Made by a program: the position numbers and the translations under genes. Shown in pieces: positions 1 through 9,660 of a stretch of DNA of 64,000 nucleotides. The notes beneath the pieces are model-generated. The model saw only the letters and a program-made list of their open reading frames with translations. It did not search any database and was not told the origin of the DNA. Every line of letters starts with the position of its first letter. Position 1 is the stretch's first letter. Source of the stretch: Chrysopilus asiliformis (taxonomy: Eukaryota; Arthropoda; Insecta; Diptera; Rhagionidae); assembly GCA_964034945.1 (NCBI GenBank), contig OZ035962.1, forward strand, positions 113,957,234-114,021,233, read 5' to 3'.

Positions 1-1700
1 TGCTTTTTATGTTTGAGTTGATATACAGCTCAAATATGTAGCATGCAGGCTCTATCTCTCTGCTATGCTGGATATGTTGAACATTTTATGCCGTTCGTAC
101 GAAAGCAAATGTTTAATCTGTTCAAACGCGTCCCAAAATAAATTCACAGATTGGGCATATTATGTACACGAATATCACACCGACACCCGACCATGTTTAA
201 GATTTTTTTTCCTCTCAATATTAGTGTATTCTTCCAGTATTTATTTATTTACTTTTTTCCACTCTTTTGGCTTCTCTCGTTCTCTGGCTGTAAATTCAAC
301 TTTAGTCGTTTTCGAAGTTAACATGGACTCGTCGTCGCCGTCACTATTCTGTCGATGTTGGTCTAAGTACCAGAGAAAGGGTGGAAAAAACTTCAATTTC
401 GTAGGATAACAATAACGTCCAGGGGGTAGTTTTTATTCCTTCTCGTTAAAAATGCACAGACACCCCGCTGACATGAGGGAATAACAATTTTTTTATAAAC
501 CTTTTTCATATTGCTCGTGATTTTTTTTCGAATTTTTTCGGATTTTTTTTTTTTTTGAATAGCAAGAAAAATCTGATGTGAGCAGCACATGACTTTCTTA
601 TACTAAATCCACGTCCCTATCGATATCAGTTTGAGATACTGAGTTCTTAAAAAAAAACCAGAGGGTAGGAAATTTTACTGTCTTCAACTTTTGTTCTACA
701 TGAGACTACACAAAAACATGTATTTTCGTAGTAAATAGCGGAAAACGAAATTGGGATTTTGAAAAAGCCCAAAATGGCGGCTTCCAGTTAACGGATAACG
801 GTAGAATCGTCCCATTCCAGGGCCAAATATGCCTGTAAAATTTTATGCCTCTAGCTGAATTAGTTTCTGAAAAGTATGGTACACAGACTGACAGATAGAA
901 AGATATTTTTTGTAATAAGACTTATCGACTCGGGAATTCTCGGAAAATGGTTTTCACACAAAATTTTTCATGACCATAATTCTTTATTATACTACGTATT
1001 TCGTATAAGAAAGTAAAGACATGGCGTCGAGTCAGCCGCATCGTTAGTAACTTACGTGTAGGGTTTTTTTTCGAGAAAAAAGAAGTCCCAATGGTATCAA
1101 TGACAGAGCAGATTTTTAAGTCTTTTAATTATTAAACGTACAATGATTATTGTCTAAAGAGAACATGAAAACTCACAAAGTTAGGTGAGTTTCATTGAAT
1201 TCCAGAGAGTTTAATTAAACCCTTTTCGACCTTTTCCTTTGGATAATAGGAAATCATTTTGTCTGCCCTTATTAAAATTGGAAGATTCACCATCAAAAAA
1301 ATGGGATGGTGAGGAAAGGTTGATGATTTCTGATTAAAAACATTTCCACCGTAACCTGACTACTGTTGTGTTGCTGCAGGTAGACGACAAAATCGCTTTT
1401 AATCGATTCTAAGCGAAAGTCGATAAATGTTAGCCATGTTGGAAATGAAGTATTTAAAAAATTTACCTTATAGGAATTTGATGTCTTTTTTTTCGAAATA
1501 TAAGTGTTAAATGGCAATTTTTTCCATTGTTTTAGGTAATTTCACATTCAAGTATTTTATACTTCATTGTACATGGATTGATTGCATTTCATGCATTACA
1601 GGGAGCGGAGGCGGTTCTGCGTTACTGTGACGCGGAATAAATTGTCTGATGTAAACGGGGCCTTAAGCCCAATTCAGACTAACAACTGGGGTTACGATTG
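1..1700. other. Non-coding AT-rich stretch
   Basis: No coding region is recognised. The stretch holds several T-runs on the + strand and short open frames with no family resemblance. Around 770-900 there is a passage of different texture, with an AAAATGGCGG word followed by text on a bracketed 'acagactgacagatag', that could be an old dispersed repeat; no boundaries were found. At 1535|1536 a TAG|GTAATT word follows a modest pyrimidine tract, a weak relative of the three strong recursive splice sites elsewhere in the window. Confidence 0.6.
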
Positions 1701-1714
1701 TGATGGCTATTACG

Positions 1715-1798
1715 ATTGAGCTTCTTCGACCAATGAGATCAAAGCTTTCATTTTCCTATCGTTGAAAGCTTTGATCTCATTGATCGAGAAGCTTCAAT
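1715..1798. repeat. Long near-perfect hairpin, pre-miRNA-sized
   Basis: Two arms of about 36 nt face each other around a 12-nt loop (1751-1762). The inner 20 bp are a perfect inverted repeat: 1731-1750 pairs with 1763-1782. The outer 16 nt (1715-1730 with 1783-1798) pair with a single-base bulge on each side and one mismatch. Total length (84 nt), arm length and loop size suit an insect pre-miRNA. A foldback remnant of a MITE would look the same, and both strands would fold. No target-site duplication was recognised. The upstream text (1600-1700, with a small gcgt...acgc hairpin and a gggccttaagccc palindrome) may belong to the same element. Confidence 0.6.
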
Positions 1799-2746
1799 TG
1801 TATTCATACAATATACCGATTCCGTAAAATTTAAAATTGTATCTTTGAAGGCCATAATTAGCTTACAAAAAAACATGTTTTTAAATTACTTGAAAATATT
1901 TATGTACATTGCATATCTTTCATATAAATCTAACATAAAAACACCGAAAAACACATTTTCAGTTGACTCAATGCAGTTCTATGAAGTACAAACGGTTTTA
2001 CAATTTCCAGGAATTTTCAGAATTTACATATCCCGAGTCCAAATTAAACATGGAAATCGTAAAATTTAGAAAAATACGGGAAAGTAAACGTTGTCAAAAT
2101 GAAAAGAATTAACATCATCCATCGTCAGTTTTTATGATCTTCAAAAAATGTTCGGCATCGTGAAAAACCTGACCTCTACCTTATAATGAATATCTTTGGG
2201 CTTAGATATTTACTAAGAAGAACAAAGGTTTATGGCCAATTAACTGACCTGCATAAGAAAAATTCTAAACGATAGCAGGCACACCATATTTGCGATGAAA
2301 TTTAAGAAAATCTTCACGTCTTACAGATGAAGAAAAGTGAAATTCGATATGCGCACATTGCAAATTAAAATTTACAGAAAGTGAATTATTGATTTTCTCG
2401 AGTTTTCATCTTCTTTTCACATAAGAAGTTATGGATTTTTTCCTGAAAGGAATTGTTAATTTTTGAGCCAACAATTTTCAGGAAAAATCATTGAAGAAAA
2501 AGTATTCATTGACCTGAAGAAAAGGAGGAAAAAAGAAAAATCATGGCCTTTTTAATTTACATATTTTTTTGATGAACAAAATGTCTAAAGAAATGTTTAA
2601 ATGTTTTTTTTTGCTGGTACAAAAAAGTAACTGAAATTGGCTCGTTTTTGTTATTATTTACATACTTTTGTAATTATGTCAAATTAAATTTTTCAACTGT
2701 TAGACCAACATCTGATTCTGTAAAATGAATGAATCTGAAGGAAATT
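1799..2746. other. Non-coding AT-rich stretch
   Basis: No gene or repeat boundary is recognised. A strong purine tract at 2511-2535 would read as a 3' splice site on the - strand, but the adjoining bases (GTCAAT) do not make a donor and no exon follows. Confidence 0.55.
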
Positions 2747-3379
2747 TCAATTCATTACTCTGAAAAGAATTTTGTGATGTTTCAAGAGTTTACAAAACAA
2801 CAGAGAGCAATATGGTTGAATTATTTCTGCAGTGCCAGCGTCTAAAGAATAGAATTCGATGAAGATGGAGGAGTGAAGCCGACCGAGCCCAACAATGAGA
2901 CAATTTTTCACCAAAGATTCAAGGGAAAATCTACCAACAAAATCTGTCCCGAGAAGAAAATAACCACCTTTAATTTGTAATACAAGGCAAGGTATAGGAA
3001 AAAACCTTAGGAAAATTTTTTGCTGGGCCTTATGTGAGCTCAAATGGTGGAAGCGAGTAAAGGCGGCGATGGTTGCCGTGGAAATAAGTATAGTTAGAGT
3101 CCTCGTACCATTCGCCACACACTCCTCTAGATCTGAAGTATTTCTGTGTGATTGCACGATAGCATAAGAAGAGTGGCATGCAACATACATCATGACAATA
3201 GCCTCAAGGCAATGTGCTGTCAAGACGAAGGAGGATAAGACTTCAGTGCAGTTCTTGCCTGCGATTTGGATGCTTGCCATGTGAGAGGGTATTGGTATGT
3301 GGGACGACACAGGCTTAATAGTGCTTGCAAAAAGTGCACTCCCCAAAATTTCACAACACACATGTGTACACATTGCCAT
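2747..3379 (-). other. Unrecognised 210-codon open frame
   Basis: This is the longest stop-free frame in the first 58 kb (210 codons from an ATG), in a patch that is visibly less AT-rich than its surroundings. The translation is rich in hydrophobic residues, Cys and Ser. I recognise no domain, signal peptide or catalytic motif. A partly open frame also runs along the + strand over the same patch, interrupted by two stops, so the frame may be a shadow of decayed transposon or gene sequence. No splice sites or initiation context favour a real gene. I treat it as unknown sequence of non-random composition, not as a gene. Confidence 0.2.
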
Positions 3380-3460
3380 CTATTGTGTGCAGTTTTCAGT
3401 TTTGTTAGACTTTACGTTTCTTGAGAATCACAATAAATTCCATGAAAGAAACCTCAATAG

Positions 3461-3959
3461 CAGGCTTGTTTAACCCGCGGCCCAGGACGGTTATGAATAT
3501 GATTTTTTCTCGCAGTTATGAATACTACCCAAGGATGATCAAAACCTTTCTAATCAAAATTTTTAAAATTTTGTCAGTTAGAAGATGACTACCGTGGCTG
3601 TTTCGAAACATGTTTTGCGATTCAGTTTTCAAACATATTGCTTGTCAATTTGCAAATGAAATGCATATAGTTCGCCTGCGACTCAATTCTTGTTAATAAT
3701 TTCAAGTTAGATCACATTTTGTCTACAAAATTTCGTCTGCGGCGCATTTTTTTCATGCGTTTTATGTTTTTTTTTTTCAAATTTGCATCACATTTTTTTT
3801 ATTTGATGAATCAATAAAGTTTAAATTACTTAAATTTGTTAACTATTTATTCTACGTTTTTGAGCGTTATAGTTAGTATTAGTATATTTTATGTGTAGGC
3901 CAACAAAACACGTCTCCTTCCAATATGGCACAGGAAAGTTGAAAGGTTGGATACCCCTG
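3461..3959. mobile_element. Decayed hAT-like non-autonomous element
   Basis: The left end begins CAGGCTTGTTTAACC and the right end, read on the other strand, begins CAGGGGTATCCAACC. They share the CAGG...AACC skeleton (11 of 15 positions) typical of hAT terminal repeats, and the left end continues with a CGCGGCC word common in such elements. The flanking octamers ctcaatag and cactacag agree at 5 of 8 positions, as a worn 8-bp target duplication might. The interior has no coding frame. An alternative is chance similarity of two short ends. Confidence 0.42.
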
Positions 3960-6900
3960 CACTACAGAGATAGAGAATGAAAACTCCTCCTTCTACTACT
4001 GGTGTGAAATTCTAGAATTTGTAAAGAACTTTAAAATTGCTATCGTTGCGTTTTTTTTATGAAGCTGCCATTTAGACCCTTTTCTGTGGCAAAAATGTGA
4101 AATGTTTAAGAAAGCAGCTGCTTATCTTTGAGGACAGGATTTTGAAGACTTTTCCCATTCCCTGAGGAGTTATTACAGGACAATGGAAAAATACATCACA
4201 CAATTTTCCACGTAAAAGTTATCCTTCAATTGATTTATTTGCTGTAATCTAGAATTTCGAGGCAATTTGTAATATGGGGGTAGGATTCATTGCTGAGTTT
4301 CATGATATTGATTGATTGAAAAGTATATTTTCAATTTATTTGTAAAAATTTTATGAAAGTCATCATTTTACGGTTACACGTATTTTGGCATTGGCCACGG
4401 ATGGAAGAGCTCCAATTTTTAAGTCGCTTTTGGTTATGGCTTGTACACCTCGATATACGGCCTATAGATACGTTCCAAAAATTTGGACGTGTGTATATTT
4501 AAAGAAATTAATTTTCATACAAATCGATACAACTGATATAAGATTGGGACCGACTCAAACAAGCACGCGAATCCTGTGACTTTGGATTATCCGAAGTCTC
4601 CATAGATCTGGCAATCTCTCTAATATTTGGCGAAACAATTGGTCGTTCAGGCGGAGTTATAAGAAATTTTCGAATGTTTCCAGACAAATTTTTTAAGTTT
4701 TACTTTGTCAGAAGCGGGTCACTTAAAAGGAAAATTTGCTAAAAATCTATAACAAGCGATAGTGCCATTTGAATTCTAATTTCTTTGTACCTTGGAATAA
4801 TGTAACTCCTCTACCTCGTCTACCTCCTCTAGTTCTCCTCGTATTTTAATTTTCTTCGGTGGAAAAACACAATTAAAAATTATTTTTTTGTTTTTATGCA
4901 CTTAATAAAATTAATTGTGAAACAATGAATATAAACCTTAGCATATTAGTTGTTAAATTTATTTGTGAAAGGAGTTAAAACTATTACGCCCATCCATGTT
5001 TGGCGAAATTGTCTTATTGCGATTTTCGGTTTTTTTCAGCCGTTTTTTTTCCAAACATAAAACTCTTCCGGCTGAAGTTTTGAGAGTAACAAAGAACTTT
5101 TTGTCATCGTCGTTGAAGATGAATATTTAATTATGTTGAAAATAAATTTTCCTTATTGTTTGCTGGGTGATGGCGAAAAAAAAGAAGCCAAGGAAAAAAG
5201 AAGCGATACGACACAAAACTCTTTCCGGTTGTCATATTGGCGAATTGCAAGCAAACGAGTGGCGTGTCGGCCATGTCGACCAAACATAACAATCAAATAA
5301 TGTCGCCAAACGCATTCTGAATTGACAATATTGTCGCACACGGCCGACACACTCTGCGGCTTGATGCCTGTCAGTCAGTTTTGAGCCGTTTGACGCGTCC
5401 CGTCCGTCGTCTTTCCAAGTGTTTCGCAGTCGCAATCGCAATCGCAGTCGAAACGCATGACAATCGTCAATTGACAGTTCACTTGGGTTAGAGTGTTGTG
5501 GGGTGCTCTGAATAGTGAGATTCCTCGTAGGTTGTGGTGTCGGGGTCGGAGTCTGGTTTGAGGTCTCCCTTTGAAACTTTGGACATTTTTTTTTCTGTTA
5601 GGCTTGCGGTTTCCTTCGACATCGCCTTCTGTCAATATTTTTGTTTCATTTTCTTTTTGAGAAGCCGCCGACTGTAATTGTCTCTAAAAGATCTTCTTTT
5701 AAAATATGTCTTCTTTCATTGAGTTTTTTTTCGACTATTTTTCGGTGAGAATATTAGGTTTTTTTTCTTTCGTCTTCTGTTGGGGCATCGGTTACATTTC
5801 TGACCGCACTATAAGAAACCATTCAATAAATTTGTTTTTGGGCTCCATCACTTAACTCCAGCCAACGGACGTCATTGATGCGTTTTCTTCGGAGGCAAAG
5901 CAAACCCTTTGGACTCAATTTACATATTTGTTTTTTTTTTATTCTTTTGATGCTTCTAAATGGTTGCCAAAGAAAAACACAGACAAGTAATTGAAAAGTG
6001 AGGTTTTCACTGAAGTAATTTTGGTTTTCAAATGTCATTTATTGAGATTGAAACTTTGATTCATTGCGATAAAAAAATATAAATCATTTTTTTCTAATAT
6101 TTATCATTTTTTGATCAAGTATTCGCTAAAAATTTGATGGGAACATCTGAATGTTCAGTAGAATGCTGCGTCTGAGGAAAACACTAGGGGTAGGATCAAT
6201 GTCTAAATAGAATTTCTGATTCATATGAATTGGAACTATTTTTCCTTACTCATTACGAATAATTTCTCTGAAAGTGAGCATAAAAAAATTGTTTTAACGA
6301 TTCAGAACGTATCACGTATTATATAAAAACCTACCCTTTAATACCACAAATTTCTCTCTAAAATTTGATCAAAATCGGTTCAGTTGTTTTTGAGTTATAA
6401 GCGAATAAACTTTTATTGCAATAATTGATTTAGAGAGCAACTCAAATAACTGCAGCGTGAATTTTTATGCTCCTTTTCACCATTTTCGACATGAATCCCA
6501 TTGGTTTATCACACATTTTCACGTAAAAATACTTTTGTTAATTTTCCCCGACACCATCTTCTTTAATCTTAAAGAAACTAGAATTTTAAATAGACATATG
6601 TAGATAGAAAATGTAAATAGAAATTGAGGTGCAGACTTGAGGTGGACGTCATGATAGCTTTTTTCCCAAGGATGCAGCGAAACTACTTGAAAGTTTAAAT
6701 TAAGGTAAAAAAATCACTTTGATCTTTACTGCTTCAGGTGTTCTGATTTTTTTTTGTTGTTATTATAGAGTAAATCCAGACATATTTCCCACCTGTGTTG
6801 TCTGGCTAAACATGCCTCGTCGAAATTTTTGTCTTGGGAAATTTCTTCCAAGCTTTGATGTTGCTGATGCTGCTGGTTTCAAAGATGGCAGTGTGGTGTG

Positions 6901-7059
6901 TCTTTCTTATTTGTTTTGAGTCCACTCTACAATATAAAAGCTTTAATCTTCTCTTCTGGGTTTTAATCTCAAGATCTAGTAAAACATACCAAAACGTATT
7001 CTCATTCTACAAAAAAGATCTTTGATTTTTCCTTTGAAAAAAAAAATTGATTACTTCTA
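3960..7059. other. Non-coding stretch with a CG-richer patch
   Basis: No gene is recognised. From about 5216 to 5470 the sequence is richer in CG dinucleotides and contains a small hexamer repeat (cgcaat/cgcagt, 5426-5450) and two overlapping TCAGT(T/C) words at 5371-5380 that resemble an insect initiator. No downstream promoter element sits at the expected distance, so promoter function is only a possibility. The remainder is AT-rich with T-runs. Confidence 0.5.
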
Positions 7060-7976
7060 GGGTCAAAGTGGGTAAATGTAAACAGGGGTAATTGTAAACA
7101 CTATTGGTTGTCCCCAAACTGCTATTCCTTCTTAGCTTATCTAGACAATATATTGGAAATTGATCTTTTGTCTCACTGCGGACACGTGGCACAATAGATC
7201 TAAGAGAGGGTTCGTTCTGTAGGAGCTGTCAAAAAAAGTGCTTCTTTTTAGTGTGATTTCAGTTTTCCTAAGAGGGAAAAGAATTATATTTTGAAGGGAT
7301 TTTTAAAAGAAGGATGTATGTTTTAGCTTAATATACGAACAATATAGTTGCTTGAAATAGGTTATATATGTTAATTGTTGGCTATAAACAAACTGTAAAA
7401 AATTATTGTCTGTTTACATTTACCCCCTCATTTGTAACCTCATGTCCAAATGTATAATGGGGTTAATGTAAACAATTTCTGGCAAATGTAATCACCCTTT
7501 TTATACCCGTATGGTGAAACCAAAGGGTATATTAACTTTGCCTTACTGTTTGTAACGCAAAGATCCTGTCATCACACACAAAAATGAATTATACCAGTAT
7601 GTTAAAAAAAATTAACTTCTGCATGTCCGTCCGTCCGTGTGTCTGTGGCGCGCGTTGCGGGCGCACGGATTGAGCTAGAGACTTGAAATTTTGCGCAGAT
7701 ACGTATATAAAAAAAAGGATAAAAAAAAGGTGTTTACATTTACCCCATTTTTCAAAAATTTGAAAAAAAATATAGGGGTAAAAGTAAACATCCAATTTTG
7801 TAAAAAATTAAGGACCTATAATTTTGAAATCACATGGAATGGACAATAAATAGACAAGAAATTTTAACATAATATATCAAAACTCCGCTGTTAGTGATTT
7901 AATTTAAAAAAAACCATTACAAAGTTGAAAAAATATCCAAAAAGTGAAAATCGTTTACAATAACCCCCCTTGACCC
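7060..7976. mobile_element. Non-autonomous DNA transposon with repeated subterminal words
   Basis: The ends are inverted: the left reads GGGTCAAAGTGGGTAAATG and the right, reversed, reads GGGTCAAGGGGGGTTATTG. Both lie next to a TA dinucleotide (7058-7059 and 7977-7978), as in TA-duplicating elements. A word like GGGGTAAATGTAAAC, in either orientation, recurs about seven times (near 7070, 7085, 7416, 7461, 7731, 7775 and 7952). Such arrays often bind transposase. Between about 7500 and 7702 a mini-me-like element has inserted. No transposase frame is present. Superfamily is uncertain. Confidence 0.6.
7500..7702 (+). mobile_element. Mini-me-like dispersed element, copy A (truncated)
   Basis: It starts TATACCCGTATGGTGAAACC, continues through the conserved 'gtttgtaacgc' and 'gtcatc' text, has a very short (GTCY)n core (gtccgtccgtccgtgtgtc) and ends shortly after 'gagctagagacttgaaatt'. 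The same text in the same order is found in the copy at 19746. The (GTCY)n array is the hallmark of mini-me retroelements known from flies; the assignment to that family is from memory of the family, not from an alignment. It lacks the 3' half seen in the longer copy and sits inside another transposon. Confidence 0.6.
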
Positions 7977-8022
7977 TATATATTAATGTTTAATCCATAT
8001 ACGCGTGATGTTTTTTTTTCAT
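7977..8022. other. Short spacer between element and splice motif
   Basis: AT-rich text with a run of nine T. No feature is seen. Confidence 0.4.
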
Positions 8023-8063
8023 ACTAACGGTCAATGTGTTTTTTTTTCTCTTTGCAGGTAATT
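8023..8063 (+). promoter_or_regulatory. Candidate recursive splice site 1 (junction 8057|8058)
   Basis: A branch-point-like ACTAAC (8023-8028) is followed 30 nt later by a pyrimidine tract and TTTGCAG|GTAATT. The acceptor AG and the donor GT are directly abutted, so splicing to the acceptor recreates a donor. This zero-length-exon layout is the known form of recursive splice sites in long Drosophila introns. An alternative is an ordinary acceptor of an exon reading GNFDDGLDSF... with a donor-like CAGG|GTAAAT near 8226; I see no protein family in that frame. Confidence 0.65.
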
Positions 8064-8494
8064 TTGATGATGGTCTTGATTCGTTCTTACTCTTCTATTG
8101 GACAACTTGTGGTATAAATTTGTACGAGTCCCCCTGCAACGCCTACATAATTGCATGCTTTGAGAGTTTGTTGAAGTGTTTAATGTTTGGAAGATTCTCT
8201 GCCAGCAAACTCGTTCGTATTCAGGGTAAATTGTCTGGAGACTGACTGGAAGAGTTTTTTTTCCATTTTGAGATTTTACTAAAATGTTTGTTGTGAAAAG
8301 GGAAATCACGAAGACAAATTTTATATAATGTGTGGGTAGAGACCATTTTAAAATGCGATATTTTTTCTACGTTAATTTGTGTCTATAAACAGTAATTATT
8401 TTAAAAAAAATTATTATTGGTAAAAAGTATAAGTTTTTTTAAAAAAAAGATTAATTCTGTGGAAAATTTCATTTGGTATCACATTTTATGCTGG

Positions 8495-8735
8495 ATCCAC
8501 ACTCTTGCCGAGTGCAGGCGAAATAATGCTTGATGAATTATTTATGGTACGAAGTCAAACTCAACTCTTTTAGGCAGAGAAGGCACAAGGGGCGAGAGCG
8601 GTTGGTTCATTTGTTTGGCCTGTTTGGTCAAAGTTCGGTCTGAGCTGTGCGTAGTGAAATTTAGGCGAATCACAGCAAGATTAGACGAACTTACTCATTC
8701 GCCAAAGATTCGCCTACATTCGCCAAAAGTGTGGA
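8495..8735. mobile_element. Possible short MITE
   Basis: The left end ATCCACACTCTTGCCGA and the right end, reversed, CTCCACACTTTTGGCGA match at 14 of 17 positions. The 241-bp interior is richer in G+C than its surroundings and has no open frame. The word 'tattcagggtaaa' occurs on both sides of it (near 8218 and 8872). No target duplication was found at the ends. Confidence 0.4.
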
Positions 8736-9588
8736 GTTAACTTAAATTTTTGGTTGATGGTAGCAAAACACAAGTAAACTGTCTGATTTTCCGAAAAAAA
8801 GTTAGTAGACAATTATTAAATTACATTTTTTAAATTTTATTTTATTAAATTGTATTATGTAGTCCTTTGTATTCAGGGTAAAATGTCTGCTCTTTTTTTT
8901 ACAATCTTATAGTTAAGTTTTATAAATAGTATAAAACATTCTTTTGTTGATGTACTATGCACTTGATCACCTAATACAGGTAAACTTGTATATTCACACT
9001 CCCAAACAATGTGAGAAATATACATGCATTTAATAAGATGTACAAATGTACAAAATTAGAAGTGCACATCACGTAATCGCATAAGACCTAATCTGGTCTC
9101 GTTCGAACATCCTTAATCATGGAAAGCAAAAACCATTAAAACAACAAAAACATCCGTAAGTTGAATGTTTTCCGATGTTTTTTTTTTGTTATCTTTTCAA
9201 CTTGATTTTAAAATCAAGAAAATCGTATGTGATCATCACGTGAGTTTCTTATATACAGGAGAGCTGGTCAATATGTTTCAAATAATAAAAGTTTTGACCT
9301 AAATAAAAATTGGTTTTCATTGCAATTAAAAACTGTAATTGTCATTATATATGACACTACATTTCAAGTAGGGCTGGGCCTGTACAATTAAGGTTCTGCG
9401 CGCACCTACAGTTTTACATGGACTGCGAACTGCAACATGAATTGCAACATTTGTAAGGTTTTTCGTTGCGATTCGTTAATAGCAGAATAGCAGTTTAGAT
9501 CGATGACGTCAACACCAAGCCTTAACAATCGCTACTGCTATTTATTTCGATAAAGCAAGTCGAATTGACTTGAAAAGTGTCGCAGACG
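8736..9588. other. Non-coding AT-rich stretch
   Basis: Nothing coding is seen. An 18-bp perfect palindrome (CTTGATTTTAAAATCAAG) lies at 9201-9218. From 9370 the text becomes less AT-rich and may be the body of the SINE-like unit whose tRNA-like head follows on the - strand. Confidence 0.5.
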
Positions 9589-9655
9589 AGACTCGAATCA
9601 ACGACCTTTAGTTTACAGGCTGAATACTTTCTCACTGAGCCACACCACATCATCA
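9589..9655 (-). repeat. tRNA-like head, probably a tRNA-derived SINE
   Basis: Read on the - strand it contains TGGCTCAGTGAGAAAG, like a Pol III A box, and about 35 nt later GTTGATTCGAGTC, like a B box (GGTTCGANTCC). The spacing is that of a tRNA. The T-arm stem would have mismatches and no clean acceptor stem forms, so it is not a functional tRNA. The sequence downstream on the - strand (9370-9589) could be the SINE body. No poly(A) tail or target duplication was recognised. Confidence 0.45.
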
Positions 9656-9660
9656 TTTAT

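Noticed and set aside
1520..1542. TAG|GTAATT after a T-rich tract as a fourth recursive splice site
   Set aside because: The acceptor is TAG, the tract is interrupted and no good branch word is seen; much weaker than the three sites reported.
2505..2535. - strand recursive splice site (pyrimidine tract then CAG|GTCAAT)
   Set aside because: The acceptor half is good but GTCAAT is not a workable donor.
5371..5410. Core promoter with TCAGT initiator
   Set aside because: No downstream promoter element or TATA box at the expected distance.
8058..8244. Ordinary coding exon with frame GNFDDGLDSF...
   Set aside because: Kept only as an alternative to the recursive site: no recognised family, and the downstream donor-like CAGG|GTAAAT is part of a word repeated near 8872.
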